Assembly (NCBI GenBank): GCA_027587225.1
Contig: JAPDDQ010000056.1
Coordinates: forward strand, 1 to 41,893
Length of the DNA stretch: 41,893 nt
Reading direction: 5' to 3'
From: Solirubrobacter taibaiensis
Lineage (GTDB): Bacteria > Actinomycetota > Thermoleophilia > Solirubrobacterales > Solirubrobacteraceae
The notes under the pieces were generated by a model that was given only the letters and a program-made list of their open reading frames with translations, searched no databases and was not told where the DNA came from. A program made the position numbers and the translations under genes. Below, piece by piece: positions 1 through 8,254 of this stretch; positions within the stretch are counted from its first letter, which is position 1; every line of letters starts with the position of its first letter.

Positions 1-56
1 GGGAGAGGGCCCGCCCCCACGACCCGCCGGGGGCCGCCACGGCCAGCGCGGGGGGC

Positions 57-2288
57 GTGGGCGGCCGCCGGGCGGGCGCGCTGCGCGCGGCGGCGCGACT
101 CGCTCGCGCGGACCTCTTCTCGCGGCCCGGGCAGACGGCGCTGACCGCGGTCGCGATCTTCGCCGCCGCCACCGCGCTCGTGGTGACGCTCGCGCTGCGC
201 GCGGGGCTCGACGATCCGTTCGCGGACGCGATGGCCGCCACGCGCGGGGCGCACGTGGCGCTCTACGGCGACCTCAGCGACGCGGACGTCGCCGCGCTCA
301 CCGCACTGCCCGGCGTGACCGCCGTCGACGCCAGGGCGCGGGAGAACACCCGCGCGACGCTCGGCGGGCGTGTGACCGAAGTCGGGCTCGAGGCCCTACC
401 GGCGGCCGACGCGGCCGTCGACCGTCCGCGTGTCACCGACGGGCGGCTCCCGGCCGCCGCCGACGAGCTGCTCGTGGAGCGCAGCTTCGCGCGCGAGGTC
501 GGTCTCCGCGTGGGTGACCGGTTCGAGCTCGGGACCGTCGCCGGTCTCGCCGTCACCACCCAGCAGGCGACGTACCCGCGCTGGGGACCCGGCCTCGTGT
601 GGGCGACCGACGTGCAGGCGCCCGGCCGGCGCGTCGCCGTCCACCTGCGCGATCCCGAGGCCACCGCCGCGTTCGCCGCCGCGGCGCGCCGTGCCCTGCC
701 CGGCACGCGGCTCGCCCTGACCGACTGGCACGACGTCCGCGACACGATCACCGACCAGACGCGCACGAACGCGCTCGTGATCGGGATCAACACGCTGCTG
801 GCGCTGTTCGCGGTCGGCTTCACGGTCGCGACCGTGATCGGCGGGCGCGTGCTTGCGCAGCGGCGCGAGATCGGGCTGCTCAAGGCCGTCGGCTTCACGC
901 CGCGCGGGATCGTCGCGCTGCTCGTCGGCGAATACCTGGCGATCGGCCTCGTCGCCGCGCTGCTGGGGCTCGTCGCCGGCGCGGCGATCGCCCCGCTGCT
1001 GCTCGAGCCGATGTCGAACGTCCTCGCGACCCCCACGCCGAGCGCGTTCGCCCCGCTCCCCCTGGTCGCGGCGCTCGTGCTCATCCTCGCCGCCGTCGCG
1101 CTCTTCACCGCCGTCCCGGCCCTCCGCGCCGGCCGCGTGAAGACGATCGACGCGCTCGCGCTCGGCCGCGGGGTCGGCAACGGCCACGCCTCACGCGCGG
1201 CGCGGCTGGCGACCGCGCTCCACCTCCCGACCGTCGCCCGCCTCGGCGTCAAAGACGCCTTCACCAGCCGTTCCCGCGCGAGCTTGACGATCGCGGCGCT
1301 CACGTTCATGGTCGTCACGCTCGTCGCGGCGCTCTCGGTCGAAGCCACCTTCCACCGCGTCATCGACGACCCTTCCCTGCGCGCCAAGCCGTGGGACGTG
1401 CGCCTGGAGGAGCCGTCCGCGCTCGCCGCCGCCCAGGAGGACCCGGACGTCGCCACCGCCACCACGATCGCCGGCTTCCAGGTCGCCGGCCCGCGCGGCG
1501 AGCTGCACGCCCGCGCGGTGGGCGACGGCTTCGAGGCCTTCCCCTACGCCGTTCCCGACGGCCGCATGTTCGCCCGCCCCGGCGAGGCGATCGCCGGCCG
1601 CGGCCTCTACGAGGCGCTCGGCGCCGGCATCGGCGACCGCGTGACCGTGCGCGTCGCCGGTGAGCCGGTGACGCTCACGCTCGTCGGCCGCCACGTCGAA
1701 CCCGACGACGACGGCCGCGTGCTGATCTTCCCCGCCGCGACGCTCCCCGAGCCGGTCGACGCGACCGCCGTGATCGCGAACTTCGCGCCCGGCACGGACA
1801 CCCGCGCCGCCGCCCGCCGCCTCGAGGCCGCCGCGGGCACCGCCGCCGAAGTCCCGGAGGACGAGGTCCGCGGCGAACGGGCCGACATCCGTCCGATCCT
1901 GCTCGGCTCGAGCCTCCTGCTCGTCGCCGTCGGCCTCGTGAACCTCCTCGCGACGCTGCTCCTCGTCACCAAGGAGCGAGCGCGGGACTTCGCGATCTTC
2001 AAGGCCGTGGGTCTCACCCCGCGCGGCGTCCTCGGCGTCGTCAACGCGGGCGGCGCGGCGCTGGGCGTGATCGCGATCCTCGTCGGCATCCCGCTCGGGC
2101 TGCTCATCTTCCGCGCGGTGATGACCGCGATGAGCCCGAGCGAGGGCACGGACATCATCGGCGTCCCCGGCCCGTTCGCCTTGGCGCTGTGCGTGCCGTT
2201 CGTGCTGGTCGTCACGGTGCTGGCGAGTGCGGTGCCGGGCCGTGCGGCCGCGCGGGCCCCGGCGGCGGCGGTGTTGCGGGCGGAGTGA
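57..2288 (+). CDS. FtsX/MacB-type ABC transporter permease (possibly 5'-partial)
   Basis: Membrane subunit of an ABC exporter or lipoprotein-release type system; an ATPase partner would be expected upstream, outside the window. The 743-aa protein has the duplicated FtsX layout: a first membrane helix near residues 26-46, an extracytoplasmic domain, three helices near 237-362, another helix near 408-428, a second extracytoplasmic domain and three final helices near 615-728. Both FtsX blocks carry the cytoplasmic loop motif (REIGLLKAVGFTPRGIV and RDFAIFKAVGLTPRGVL). The GTG at 57 gives a sensible N-terminus, but no Shine-Dalgarno is visible and the frame stays open to the left edge, so the true start may lie outside. 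Substrate unknown. Confidence 0.88.
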   Translation: MGGRRAGALRAAARLARADLFSRPGQTALTAVAIFAAATALVVTLALRAGLDDPFADAMAATRGAHVALYGDLSDADVAALTALPGVTAVDARARENTRATLGGRVTEVGLEALPAADAAVDRPRVTDGRLPAAADELLVERSFAREVGLRVGDRFELGTVAGLAVTTQQATYPRWGPGLVWATDVQAPGRRVAVHLRDPEATAAFAAAARRALPGTRLALTDWHDVRDTITDQTRTNALVIGINTLLALFAVGFTVATVIGGRVLAQRREIGLLKAVGFTPRGIVALLVGEYLAIGLVAALLGLVAGAAIAPLLLEPMSNVLATPTPSAFAPLPLVAALVLILAAVALFTAVPALRAGRVKTIDALALGRGVGNGHASRAARLATALHLPTVARLGVKDAFTSRSRASLTIAALTFMVVTLVAALSVEATFHRVIDDPSLRAKPWDVRLEEPSALAAAQEDPDVATATTIAGFQVAGPRGELHARAVGDGFEAFPYAVPDGRMFARPGEAIAGRGLYEALGAGIGDRVTVRVAGEPVTLTLVGRHVEPDDDGRVLIFPAATLPEPVDATAVIANFAPGTDTRAAARRLEAAAGTAAEVPEDEVRGERADIRPILLGSSLLLVAVGLVNLLATLLLVTKERARDFAIFKAVGLTPRGVLGVVNAGGAALGVIAILVGIPLGLLIFRAVMTAMSPSEGTDIIGVPGPFALALCVPFVLVVTVLASAVPGRAAARAPAAAVLRAE

Positions 2289-2353
2289 TGGAGCTCCGCG
2301 CGGGTTGGCGCTGGGAGCGTGCCGCGTTCGGGGAGCACACCGTCGGGCGCCGC

Positions 2354-2414
2354 GTCAAGAAACCCGTGCTCGCGGCCGCGGGGCGGGATGCGACGTGGTC
2401 ACGGGTTTCTTGAC
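2354..2414. terminator. 15-bp perfect inverted repeat, probable terminator
   Basis: GTCAAGAAACCCGTG (2354-2368) and its exact complement (2400-2414) are separated by 31 bases, 66 bases beyond the permease stop. The right arm also folds on itself (ACGGGT ... ACCCGT, 6-base loop). No U-tract follows, as is usual for actinobacterial terminators. A protein-binding site is an alternative. Confidence 0.5.
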
Positions 2415-2516
2415 CCGTCGCGGCCGGCGCACTCTTGGTCGGGTGAGCCGGTTGCACCGGGTGCGCCCGGGCGCAGGCCGAAGCGCCTGTTCAGCGGGGG
2501 CGACGCGCCACCCGGG

Positions 2517-2569
2517 CACGCGAGCGTTCGCTTAGTTCCCTGAGCGGCAAGTTCGTGAACGCTCGCGTG
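2517..2569. terminator. 13-bp perfect inverted repeat, probable bidirectional terminator
   Basis: CACGCGAGCGTTC (2517-2529) pairs exactly with GAACGCTCGCGTG (2557-2569) around a 27-base loop. It lies between convergent genes and could stop transcription from either side. Confidence 0.5.
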
Positions 2570-2598
2570 GCGAACACCGTCCCTCGGCGTGAAAGGAC

Positions 2599-2618
2599 GT
2601 GAACGCCGAGGCGTTCAC
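2599..2618. terminator. Near-perfect 20-base palindrome, probable terminator of the rhomboid-like gene
   Basis: Arms GTGAACGCC and GGCGTTCAC flank a 2-base centre, 15 bases past the stop of the minus-strand rhomboid-like gene. The short centre would also suit a dimeric protein operator; position favours a terminator. Confidence 0.45.
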
Positions 2619-2632
2619 GCTGCTCGCCGTTC

Positions 2633-3388
2633 TCAGCGCTCGCGCATCCGCGCGAACACAAGGCCCAACACGATGCCGGCGACGCCACCGACGATCCCGG
2701 CAATCCCCGAGGCTTCGGTCGTCGCCAGCGGCAGCAGCACCAGCACGGCAGCGATCGCCAGCACGCCGAGGAGGTCGCTGTCGTCCTCGCGCCCGGAACG
2801 GCGGCCGAGCACGTCGCGCATCGTCCAGGCGGCGAGCATGCCCAGCGCGGCACCGTTCGCGCCGCGGACGATGCTCTCGTCGAAGACTTCGGCGGCGACG
2901 TACGCGCCACCCACGCCGCAGACCAGGTAGACGAGCAGTGGCGCCCACCAGCCGTGGCGCTTCTCGAGCAGCCAGCCGAACAGCGCGATCGCGCCCAGCG
3001 TCACCGCCTCGTACCCGGCGGCGGTGTACACCAACGTCCCGGTGAAGGCCCGCCAGGGCTCGTCGAAGCCGGCGCCGTACGTGAGATCCGTCAGCCACTC
3101 GGGGTGCGTCTTGACCGCGAGCGTGACGATGACCGGCACGAGCACGAGCAGCCAGACGGCCCAGGCGCGGCGGTCAGCACGAATACCCGGGATCTCGTTC
3201 GGACGCAGGCGCGGGAGCTGCGGGCGCGAGCGCTTGGCCTTCTTGGATGCCTTGGGCACACCGCCGCGGTCGAGCTTGGGCGCGCGCTTCTGGATCCGGG
3301 TGCCGCAGTAGGGGCACTCCGTGATGTACGGGGACACCTCGGCGCCACAGCTCTTGCAGACGAGGTAGAGGTCTGGACCGCTGCTCAT
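2633..3388 (-). CDS. Zinc-ribbon rhomboid-like membrane protein, catalytic residues missing
   Basis: 251 aa. Residues about 8-32 hold a zinc ribbon (CKSCGAEVSPYITECPYCG), followed by a Lys/Arg-rich linker and a rhomboid-fold membrane domain of about six helices. At the place of the catalytic GxSG motif the protein reads RGANGAALG, so serine is replaced by asparagine, and the helix that should carry the catalytic His (near EASGIAGIVGGVAG) has none. It is therefore probably a pseudoprotease that binds or escorts membrane proteins; this is inference. It follows the glutamate-cysteine ligase gene by 54 bases; a TAGACT hexamer at 3401-3406 sits 12 bases before its ATG, so it may have its own promoter. 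Confidence 0.75.
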   Translation of the reverse strand: MSSGPDLYLVCKSCGAEVSPYITECPYCGTRIQKRAPKLDRGGVPKASKKAKRSRPQLPRLRPNEIPGIRADRRAWAVWLLVLVPVIVTLAVKTHPEWLTDLTYGAGFDEPWRAFTGTLVYTAAGYEAVTLGAIALFGWLLEKRHGWWAPLLVYLVCGVGGAYVAAEVFDESIVRGANGAALGMLAAWTMRDVLGRRSGREDDSDLLGVLAIAAVLVLLPLATTEASGIAGIVGGVAGIVLGLVFARMRER

Positions 3389-3442
3389 GAGGGGAACCCA
3401 AGTCTACGCCGCTCGCGCGCCCGGCTCGACACGATTTGGCGG

Positions 3443-4543
3443 CTAAGGACCCGAGGCCTCGACGATGTCCTGCAACAGCTCGCTGAAGTCGCGGTTCGCC
3501 TCGTACACCTTGCGCTGCCGGAATGCCCCGTTGCCGTGCTCGAGCAGGTCCTTGATCCCGTCGAGCTCGGAGTCGGAGCCGAGGTCCTGCGCGTGCTCGC
3601 GCAGCCGGTCCAGGAGCCGCTTGCCCAACGCCTTCGCGGCCACCGTGTCGCGCGACGGCAGGTCGACCAGCTCACCCTCGAGCCCGTGGCGGGAGGCCAG
3701 CCACTTGTTCTCGTCGAGCATCTCGTACGGGTATTCGGCGAGCTTCTTCCCGGCGTCGAAGTGCTCGGCGAGCTCCTTGACCATGGCCTGGATCAGCGCC
3801 GCCAGCGCCAACGTGTGGTCGACGTGCGTCTGCGCGTCCATCGCGCGGATCTCGACCGTCCCGAAGTTGGGATGGGGCCGCACGTCGTACCAGAGCCAGG
3901 TGTAGTCCTCCATCACGCCGGCGTCGACCATGAAGCCGATCCGCTCGACGTAGTCGTCCCAGTCCTCGTAATAGGGCGGGATGCCGACTCGCGGGAACGC
4001 GCGGAAGATCGGCATGCGCGTGGAGGCGAGCCCGGTGTCGTCGCCACGCCAATAGGGCGAGTTGGCGCTCAACGCCAGCAGGATCGGGATGTGCACCCGC
4101 ATCCCGTTCGCGACGTGGATGGCCTTGTTCGCGTCGTCGAGCCCGACGTGCACGTGCAGGCCGAAGATGATCTCCTGGCGCGCGACGAACCGCAGCTCCT
4201 GCACCAGGTCGCGATAGCGCGGCGCGGCCGTGATCCGCTGGTCCTCCCAGCGCGCCAGCGGGTGCGTGCCCGCCGAACCGATCACGAAGTCCTTCTTCTC
4301 CGCCGTGTCTCGAACCTGACGTCGCAGTGAACGCAGCGCGACACCTGCCTCGCGCAGGTCCGCGCACGGCTTGGTCGAGATCTCGAGCACGGACTCCATG
4401 AGCTCGGGCTTGATGTCGCCGTCCGGCGAGTCCTCGACCAGGTCGTCGATCGCGTTGACCAGCGCGTAGGAGTCGGGGTCGAGGATCATCAGCTCTTCCT
4501 CGATGCCGACCGTGTACGCGGGGCCGCTGAAGTTCGACTCCAT
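3443..4543 (-). CDS. Carboxylate-amine ligase / glutamate-cysteine ligase 2 family (YbdK-like)
   Basis: 366 aa, close to the usual YbdK length of about 370. The N-terminus TVGIEEELMILD is the GCS2-family signature, with further conserved blocks EISTKPC, GSAGTHP and HVHVGLDD and an acidic C-terminal part. Family members join glutamate and cysteine with ATP in the first step of glutathione-type thiol synthesis, or act on other amino acids; the real substrate cannot be read from the sequence. The open frame continues far upstream, but that extension is a shadow of the divergent gene: the family N-terminus begins at the ATG at 4543, and a TACCCT -10 hexamer lies 10 bases before it. Confidence 0.88.
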   Translation of the reverse strand: MESNFSGPAYTVGIEEELMILDPDSYALVNAIDDLVEDSPDGDIKPELMESVLEISTKPCADLREAGVALRSLRRQVRDTAEKKDFVIGSAGTHPLARWEDQRITAAPRYRDLVQELRFVARQEIIFGLHVHVGLDDANKAIHVANGMRVHIPILLALSANSPYWRGDDTGLASTRMPIFRAFPRVGIPPYYEDWDDYVERIGFMVDAGVMEDYTWLWYDVRPHPNFGTVEIRAMDAQTHVDHTLALAALIQAMVKELAEHFDAGKKLAEYPYEMLDENKWLASRHGLEGELVDLPSRDTVAAKALGKRLLDRLREHAQDLGSDSELDGIKDLLEHGNGAFRQRKVYEANRDFSELLQDIVEASGP

Positions 4544-4552
4544 GTCGGCGGG

Positions 4553-4559
4553 TAGGGTA
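4553..4559. promoter_or_regulatory. Overlapping divergent -10 elements
   Basis: TAGGGT (4553-4558, plus) and TACCCT (4559-4554, minus) share five bases and lie 9 and 10 bases from the two divergent ATGs at 4568 and 4543. Only 24 bases separate the start codons and neither has a Shine-Dalgarno, so both mRNAs are probably leaderless and the two promoters should compete for polymerase. Confidence 0.65.
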
Positions 4560-4567
4560 CGAGCCGG

Positions 4568-5770
4568 ATGGGCGGTAAGCGTCTCCTGATCGGACCGATT
4601 GCCCTGCTGGCGTTCGCACAGGTCAGCGGAGAGACGGTCACGCCCGAAGGACCGGCGACGCTGTACGACGACTGGCACGGCGGCCAGACCGACGAGGGCG
4701 CCCCGGAGGAACTGCTCACCGGACTGCGCGTGACCGTCCAGCCCGGCGGCAAGGCGGGCACGGTCCGGCTGCTCGTCAACCATCGGGGCACCGTGCACGC
4801 GGGCGCGCCCTTCACGCTCCCGGCGGAGCCCGGCACCTACGTGTTCCCGGCGCCGCACGTACTGCACGACTACCGCGAGATCAGCTTCGGGATCGAGCAG
4901 GAGACCGGCGGCCACGCGATCGCGACCCAGACGCGCTGCGAGCCCGAAGCGGGCGAGGACGACGTCTGCAACGACCAGTCCGTCGACGTCTACCGCCCGG
5001 CCATCGGCACCGCTCCGCCGGACCGGCGCACCGCCGCGGAGGTCCAGCGCGGCCGCCACCTGACGATCGACGCGATCACCGAGCCGGACGCCGACCGCGA
5101 CGGCGCCGGCGACCTCACCGAGGACCGCACGAACCTGCGCACCTCCGCCACGACGCAGCGCCTGCCCAAGGGCCAGCGAGCCTTCGACATCACAGTCGAG
5201 AACGCCGGCCCGCGCCCCGCCGACCGCCCGCGGCTGCAGGCGAGCCTGGACCCGAGCCCCGGGCTCGGCACGTGGAGCCCGAAGTGCCTCAGCGAGCGGG
5301 TGATCCTGCCGGAGGGCGAAGTCCAGAGCGGTGCCCAGCACTGCCAGCTCGCACCGATCGCCGTCGGCGAGCGCCGGACGGTCCGGCTCGTCGTGCCCGA
5401 TCTCGGCCGCGGCAGCCAACGGTTCACCGTCAAGTCCGAGGGCCAGGACCTGGCGCCCTTCGACGAGTTCGCCGACGTCGACTTCCGCGACCCGCTCCCG
5501 CCCGTCGGGATCGAGGTCGAGCCCTACCAGCAGCCGTACCGCGGCCGGCTCGCCGTCAAGCTCCACGCCGCCCGCAAGGGCACCGTCCGCGTGCAGCTCC
5601 AGCGCGGGGGTCGCACCTACGCGCGCCGCACCGTCAACTTCCGCCGCGCCGGGGGCCGCAGCGTGGTTCTGCGGGTCCCGAACCGCTTCGCCCGAGCCGA
5701 GGGCGTGGCGACGCTGACAGCGCGATCCGGAAACGCGATCGCCCGGGCTCGCTTCGAGCCTTCATACTGA
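4568..5770 (+). CDS. Secreted protein of unknown function
   Basis: 400 aa. It begins with a short signal peptide-like stretch (LLIGPIALLAFAQVSG). The rest looks like beta-rich extracellular domains: residues near 165-180 contain a calcium-binding-like acidic repeat (DADRDGAGDLTED), followed by a segment resembling a DUF11/CARDB-type domain (AFDITVENAGPRPADRP) and a C-terminal beta domain rich in Arg and Val. Four cysteines (near residues 125, 137, 239 and 260) could form two disulfides. I do not recognise a family. It is transcribed divergently from the YbdK-like gene, from a likely leaderless promoter, and ends 36 bases before the DUF2090 gene. Confidence 0.72.
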   Translation: MGGKRLLIGPIALLAFAQVSGETVTPEGPATLYDDWHGGQTDEGAPEELLTGLRVTVQPGGKAGTVRLLVNHRGTVHAGAPFTLPAEPGTYVFPAPHVLHDYREISFGIEQETGGHAIATQTRCEPEAGEDDVCNDQSVDVYRPAIGTAPPDRRTAAEVQRGRHLTIDAITEPDADRDGAGDLTEDRTNLRTSATTQRLPKGQRAFDITVENAGPRPADRPRLQASLDPSPGLGTWSPKCLSERVILPEGEVQSGAQHCQLAPIAVGERRTVRLVVPDLGRGSQRFTVKSEGQDLAPFDEFADVDFRDPLPPVGIEVEPYQQPYRGRLAVKLHAARKGTVRVQLQRGGRTYARRTVNFRRAGGRSVVLRVPNRFARAEGVATLTARSGNAIARARFEPSY

Positions 5771-5806
5771 TCTGCGGTTCCAATCGCCAAAGAGGAGTAG
5801 ACACAG

Positions 5807-6730
5807 ATGGCCCTCGGTTACGACGGGAAGCTGTACATCCTGGCCTTCGATCACAGAGGGTCATTCCAGAAGAAGATGTTCGGGATCGAGGGCGACCCGA
5901 CGCCCGACGAGACCAAGATCATCGTCGACGCGAAGCAGCTGATCTATGAAGGCGTCGAGAAGGCCGTCGCGGCCGGTCTCGATCCCAAGACGGCCGGCGT
6001 GCTGGTCGACGAGCAGTTCGGCGGCACGATCCCCGAGGCCTCCAAGGCTGCAGGCCTGTCGCTCACGATGCCGGCCGAGAAGTCCGGCGTCAACGAGTTC
6101 CAGTTCGAGTTCGGCGAGGACTTCCCCGCCCACATCGAGAAGTACGACCTGCTCGCCACCAAGGTGCTCGTCCGTTACAACCCGGACGGCGACGCCGAGA
6201 TGAACGAGCGTCAGACGAAGCGCCTGAAGGAGCTCGCCGACTGGCTGCACGCCAACGGCAAGAAGTTCCTCTTCGAGCTGCTCGTCCCGGCCGAGCCGGC
6301 CCAGCTGGAGTCCGTCGGCGGCGACAGCGACCGCTACGACGCCGAGCTCCGCCCCGAGCTCATGCGCCGCGTCATCGAGCACTTCCAGAACGAGGGCGTC
6401 GAGGTCGACGTGTGGAAGATCGAGGGCGTCGACACGCAGGAAGACGCGCAGATGCTCGCCGACCAGAGCCGCAAGGGCGAGGGTCGCGAGAACGTCAAGA
6501 GCGTCCTCCTCGGCCGTGGCGCGTCCGACGAGAAGGTGGACCAGTGGCTGCAGGCCGCCGCGCCCGTCGAGGGCTTCATCGGCTTCGCCATCGGCCGCTC
6601 GATCTGGTGGAACCCGCTCAAGGCCTACCTCGACGGCGCCGACCGCGAGGAGCAGTCGCAGAAGATCGCCGACAACTACCTGCGCTTCGTCAAGGTCTAC
6701 GACGAGGCTTCCTCGTCGGTCAGCGCCTAG
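5807..6730 (+). CDS. DUF2090 aldolase-like protein (IolC C-terminal domain family)
   Basis: 307 aa. The N-terminal motif LYILAFDHRGSFQKKMFG and the later blocks KVLVRYNP, FLFELLVP, VWKIEG and GFAIGRSIWWNPL match DUF2090, the TIM-barrel module found at the C-terminus of fused IolC (5-dehydro-2-deoxygluconokinase) and related to class I sugar-phosphate aldolases. Here it stands alone, without the kinase half and without other inositol genes nearby. A sugar-phosphate aldolase role is inferred. A good Shine-Dalgarno (AAGAGGAG, 5790-5797) sits 9 bases before the ATG, in contrast to its leaderless neighbours. Its TAG directly abuts the TAG of the convergent malic enzyme. Confidence 0.8.
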   Translation: MALGYDGKLYILAFDHRGSFQKKMFGIEGDPTPDETKIIVDAKQLIYEGVEKAVAAGLDPKTAGVLVDEQFGGTIPEASKAAGLSLTMPAEKSGVNEFQFEFGEDFPAHIEKYDLLATKVLVRYNPDGDAEMNERQTKRLKELADWLHANGKKFLFELLVPAEPAQLESVGGDSDRYDAELRPELMRRVIEHFQNEGVEVDVWKIEGVDTQEDAQMLADQSRKGEGRENVKSVLLGRGASDEKVDQWLQAAAPVEGFIGFAIGRSIWWNPLKAYLDGADREEQSQKIADNYLRFVKVYDEASSSVSA

Positions 6731-8212
6731 CTAGAAGCCGGGGAGCTTCAGCTCCTCCGTGGGCGGCGCCCCCTGAACGGGGAGCCGGTCACGGCGGGCG
6801 ATGCCCGATTCGATGGCCGCGGCGGCGACCGCCGCGGCCACGGCCGGCGCCACGTTGCGGTTGAACACGCTCGGCACGATGTACTCGGGCCCGAGCTCCT
6901 CCTCCGGGATCACGGCCGCGATCGCGCGGGCGGCGGCGAGCTTCATCGCCTCGTCGATGCCGCGGGCGCGCACGTCCAGAGCGCCGCGGAAGATGCCCGG
7001 GAAGGCGAGGACGTTGTTGATCTGGTTCGGGTAGTCGCTGCGGCCCGTCGCCATGATCGCGACGTGTTCCCAGCACGCCTCCGGCTGCACCTCGGGCGTC
7101 GGGTTGGCCATCGCGAACACGATCGCGTCCTTGGCCATCGTCTTGACCGCTTCGGCGGAGAACGCGCCGGGCGCTGAGACGCCCACGACGACGTCCGCGC
7201 CGACGAGCGCATCGTTGGCGGTGCCCTTGATCCCGCGCGGGTTCGAGCGGGCGGCCATGGCGGCCAGCTCGCCCGTCAGCTCGGTGCGGTCCGTGTGCAG
7301 GATGCCGCCGATGTCGCACGAGATCAGGTCCTGGACGCCGTGCTCGAGGATGATCTTCGCGCACGCCAGGCCCGCCGCGCCCGCGCCGACCACGACCACG
7401 CGCACGTCCTCCGCGCGCTTGCCCACGACCCGCAGCGCGTTCAGCAGCGCCGCGAGCACGACGACCGCCGTGCCGTGCTGGTCGTCATGGAAGACCGGGA
7501 TGTCCAGCGACTCCTTCAGGCGGCGCTCGATCTCGAAGCAGCGTGGCGCGGAGATGTCTTCGAGGTTGATGCCGCCGAACGTCGGCGAGATCTGTTCCAC
7601 GAGCTTGACGATCTCGTCGACGTCCTTGGTGTTCACGCACAACGGATAGGCGTCGACGCCGCCCAGTTCCTTGAACAGCATCGCCTTGCCCTCCATGACG
7701 GGCATCGCGGCCTCGGGGCCGATGTCGCCCAACCCGAGCACGGCGGTCCCGTCGGAGACCACGGCGACGCAGTGACCTTTGATCGTCAGCGTCCAAGCGG
7801 ACTCCGGGTCGGCGGCGATCGCCGACGACACACGCGCCACACCTGGCGTGTAGGCCATCGAGAGGTCGTCGCGGGTCTTGATCGAGACCTTCGGCCGGAC
7901 CTCGATCTTGCCGCCCTTGTGCATCAGGAACGTGCGGTCGGAGACGCTCGTGACCTTGATGCCGTCGAGCGCGCGGACGGCCGCCACGACGCGCTCGCCG
8001 TGCTCCGCGTCCACGCACGCGACGGTGACGTCGCGGACCACGCCGCGCTGGTCGACACGCACGAGGTCGATGGCGCCGAGGATCGCGCCTTCAGCGCCGA
8101 CCGCGTGCGCCACGGAGGCGAACGCGCCCGGCAACTGACGCAGTTCCATGCGCATGGTGAACGAGTACGAGGCTGAGGGCTGAAGCCCCGCCGGCGCCTG
8201 CAGGCTGGACAT
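6731..8212 (-). CDS. NAD(P)-dependent malic enzyme with N-terminal ACT domain
   Basis: Oxidative decarboxylation of malate to pyruvate, cytoplasmic. The 493-aa protein starts with an ACT-like domain (about residues 10-95, MRMELRQLPGAFASVAHAVG), suggesting allosteric control by a small molecule. The malic domain follows with MAYTPGVARV, EGKAMLFKELGG, NLEDISAPRCFEIE and FHDDQHGTA (substrate and metal site), then a Rossmann domain with VVVVGAGAAGLACAKI and the family block MANPTPEV. A GTG at 8230 would add six residues; I chose the ATG at 8212. Product assignment is firm; cofactor preference is not determined. Confidence 0.94.
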   Translation of the reverse strand: MSSLQAPAGLQPSASYSFTMRMELRQLPGAFASVAHAVGAEGAILGAIDLVRVDQRGVVRDVTVACVDAEHGERVVAAVRALDGIKVTSVSDRTFLMHKGGKIEVRPKVSIKTRDDLSMAYTPGVARVSSAIAADPESAWTLTIKGHCVAVVSDGTAVLGLGDIGPEAAMPVMEGKAMLFKELGGVDAYPLCVNTKDVDEIVKLVEQISPTFGGINLEDISAPRCFEIERRLKESLDIPVFHDDQHGTAVVVLAALLNALRVVGKRAEDVRVVVVGAGAAGLACAKIILEHGVQDLISCDIGGILHTDRTELTGELAAMAARSNPRGIKGTANDALVGADVVVGVSAPGAFSAEAVKTMAKDAIVFAMANPTPEVQPEACWEHVAIMATGRSDYPNQINNVLAFPGIFRGALDVRARGIDEAMKLAAARAIAAVIPEEELGPEYIVPSVFNRNVAPAVAAAVAAAAIESGIARRDRLPVQGAPPTEELKLPGF

Positions 8213-8239
8213 GACGCCTGATGGTGTCACGTCAGCCGA

Positions 8240-8245
8240 TATCGT
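8240..8245 (+). promoter_or_regulatory. -10 element (TATCGT) for a leaderless mRNA
   Basis: TANNNT hexamer ending 9 bases before the ATG at 8255; no Shine-Dalgarno is present. Confidence 0.5.
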
Positions 8246-8254
8246 TATGCACCC

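Larger units (their letters stand above)
2289..2632. other. 344-base convergent intergenic region with three hairpins
   Basis: The gap lies between the stop of the ABC permease (plus) and the stop of the rhomboid-like gene (minus). I see no convincing gene: the short open frames are rich in Arg/Gly/Pro and lack family features. It contains three separate inverted repeats, listed individually. The motif GTGAACGC or its complement GCGTTCAC (one copy as GCGTTCGC) occurs four times between 2524 and 2618. Confidence 0.6.

Noticed and set aside
263..1465. Long minus-strand open frame opposite the ABC permease
   Set aside because: It is Ser/Arg/Ala-rich with no family features and mirrors a clear transporter frame; typical antisense shadow in high-GC DNA.
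4544..5566. N-terminal extension of the YbdK-like frame
   Set aside because: The family N-terminus starts at 4543 and the extension is antisense to the secreted protein gene.
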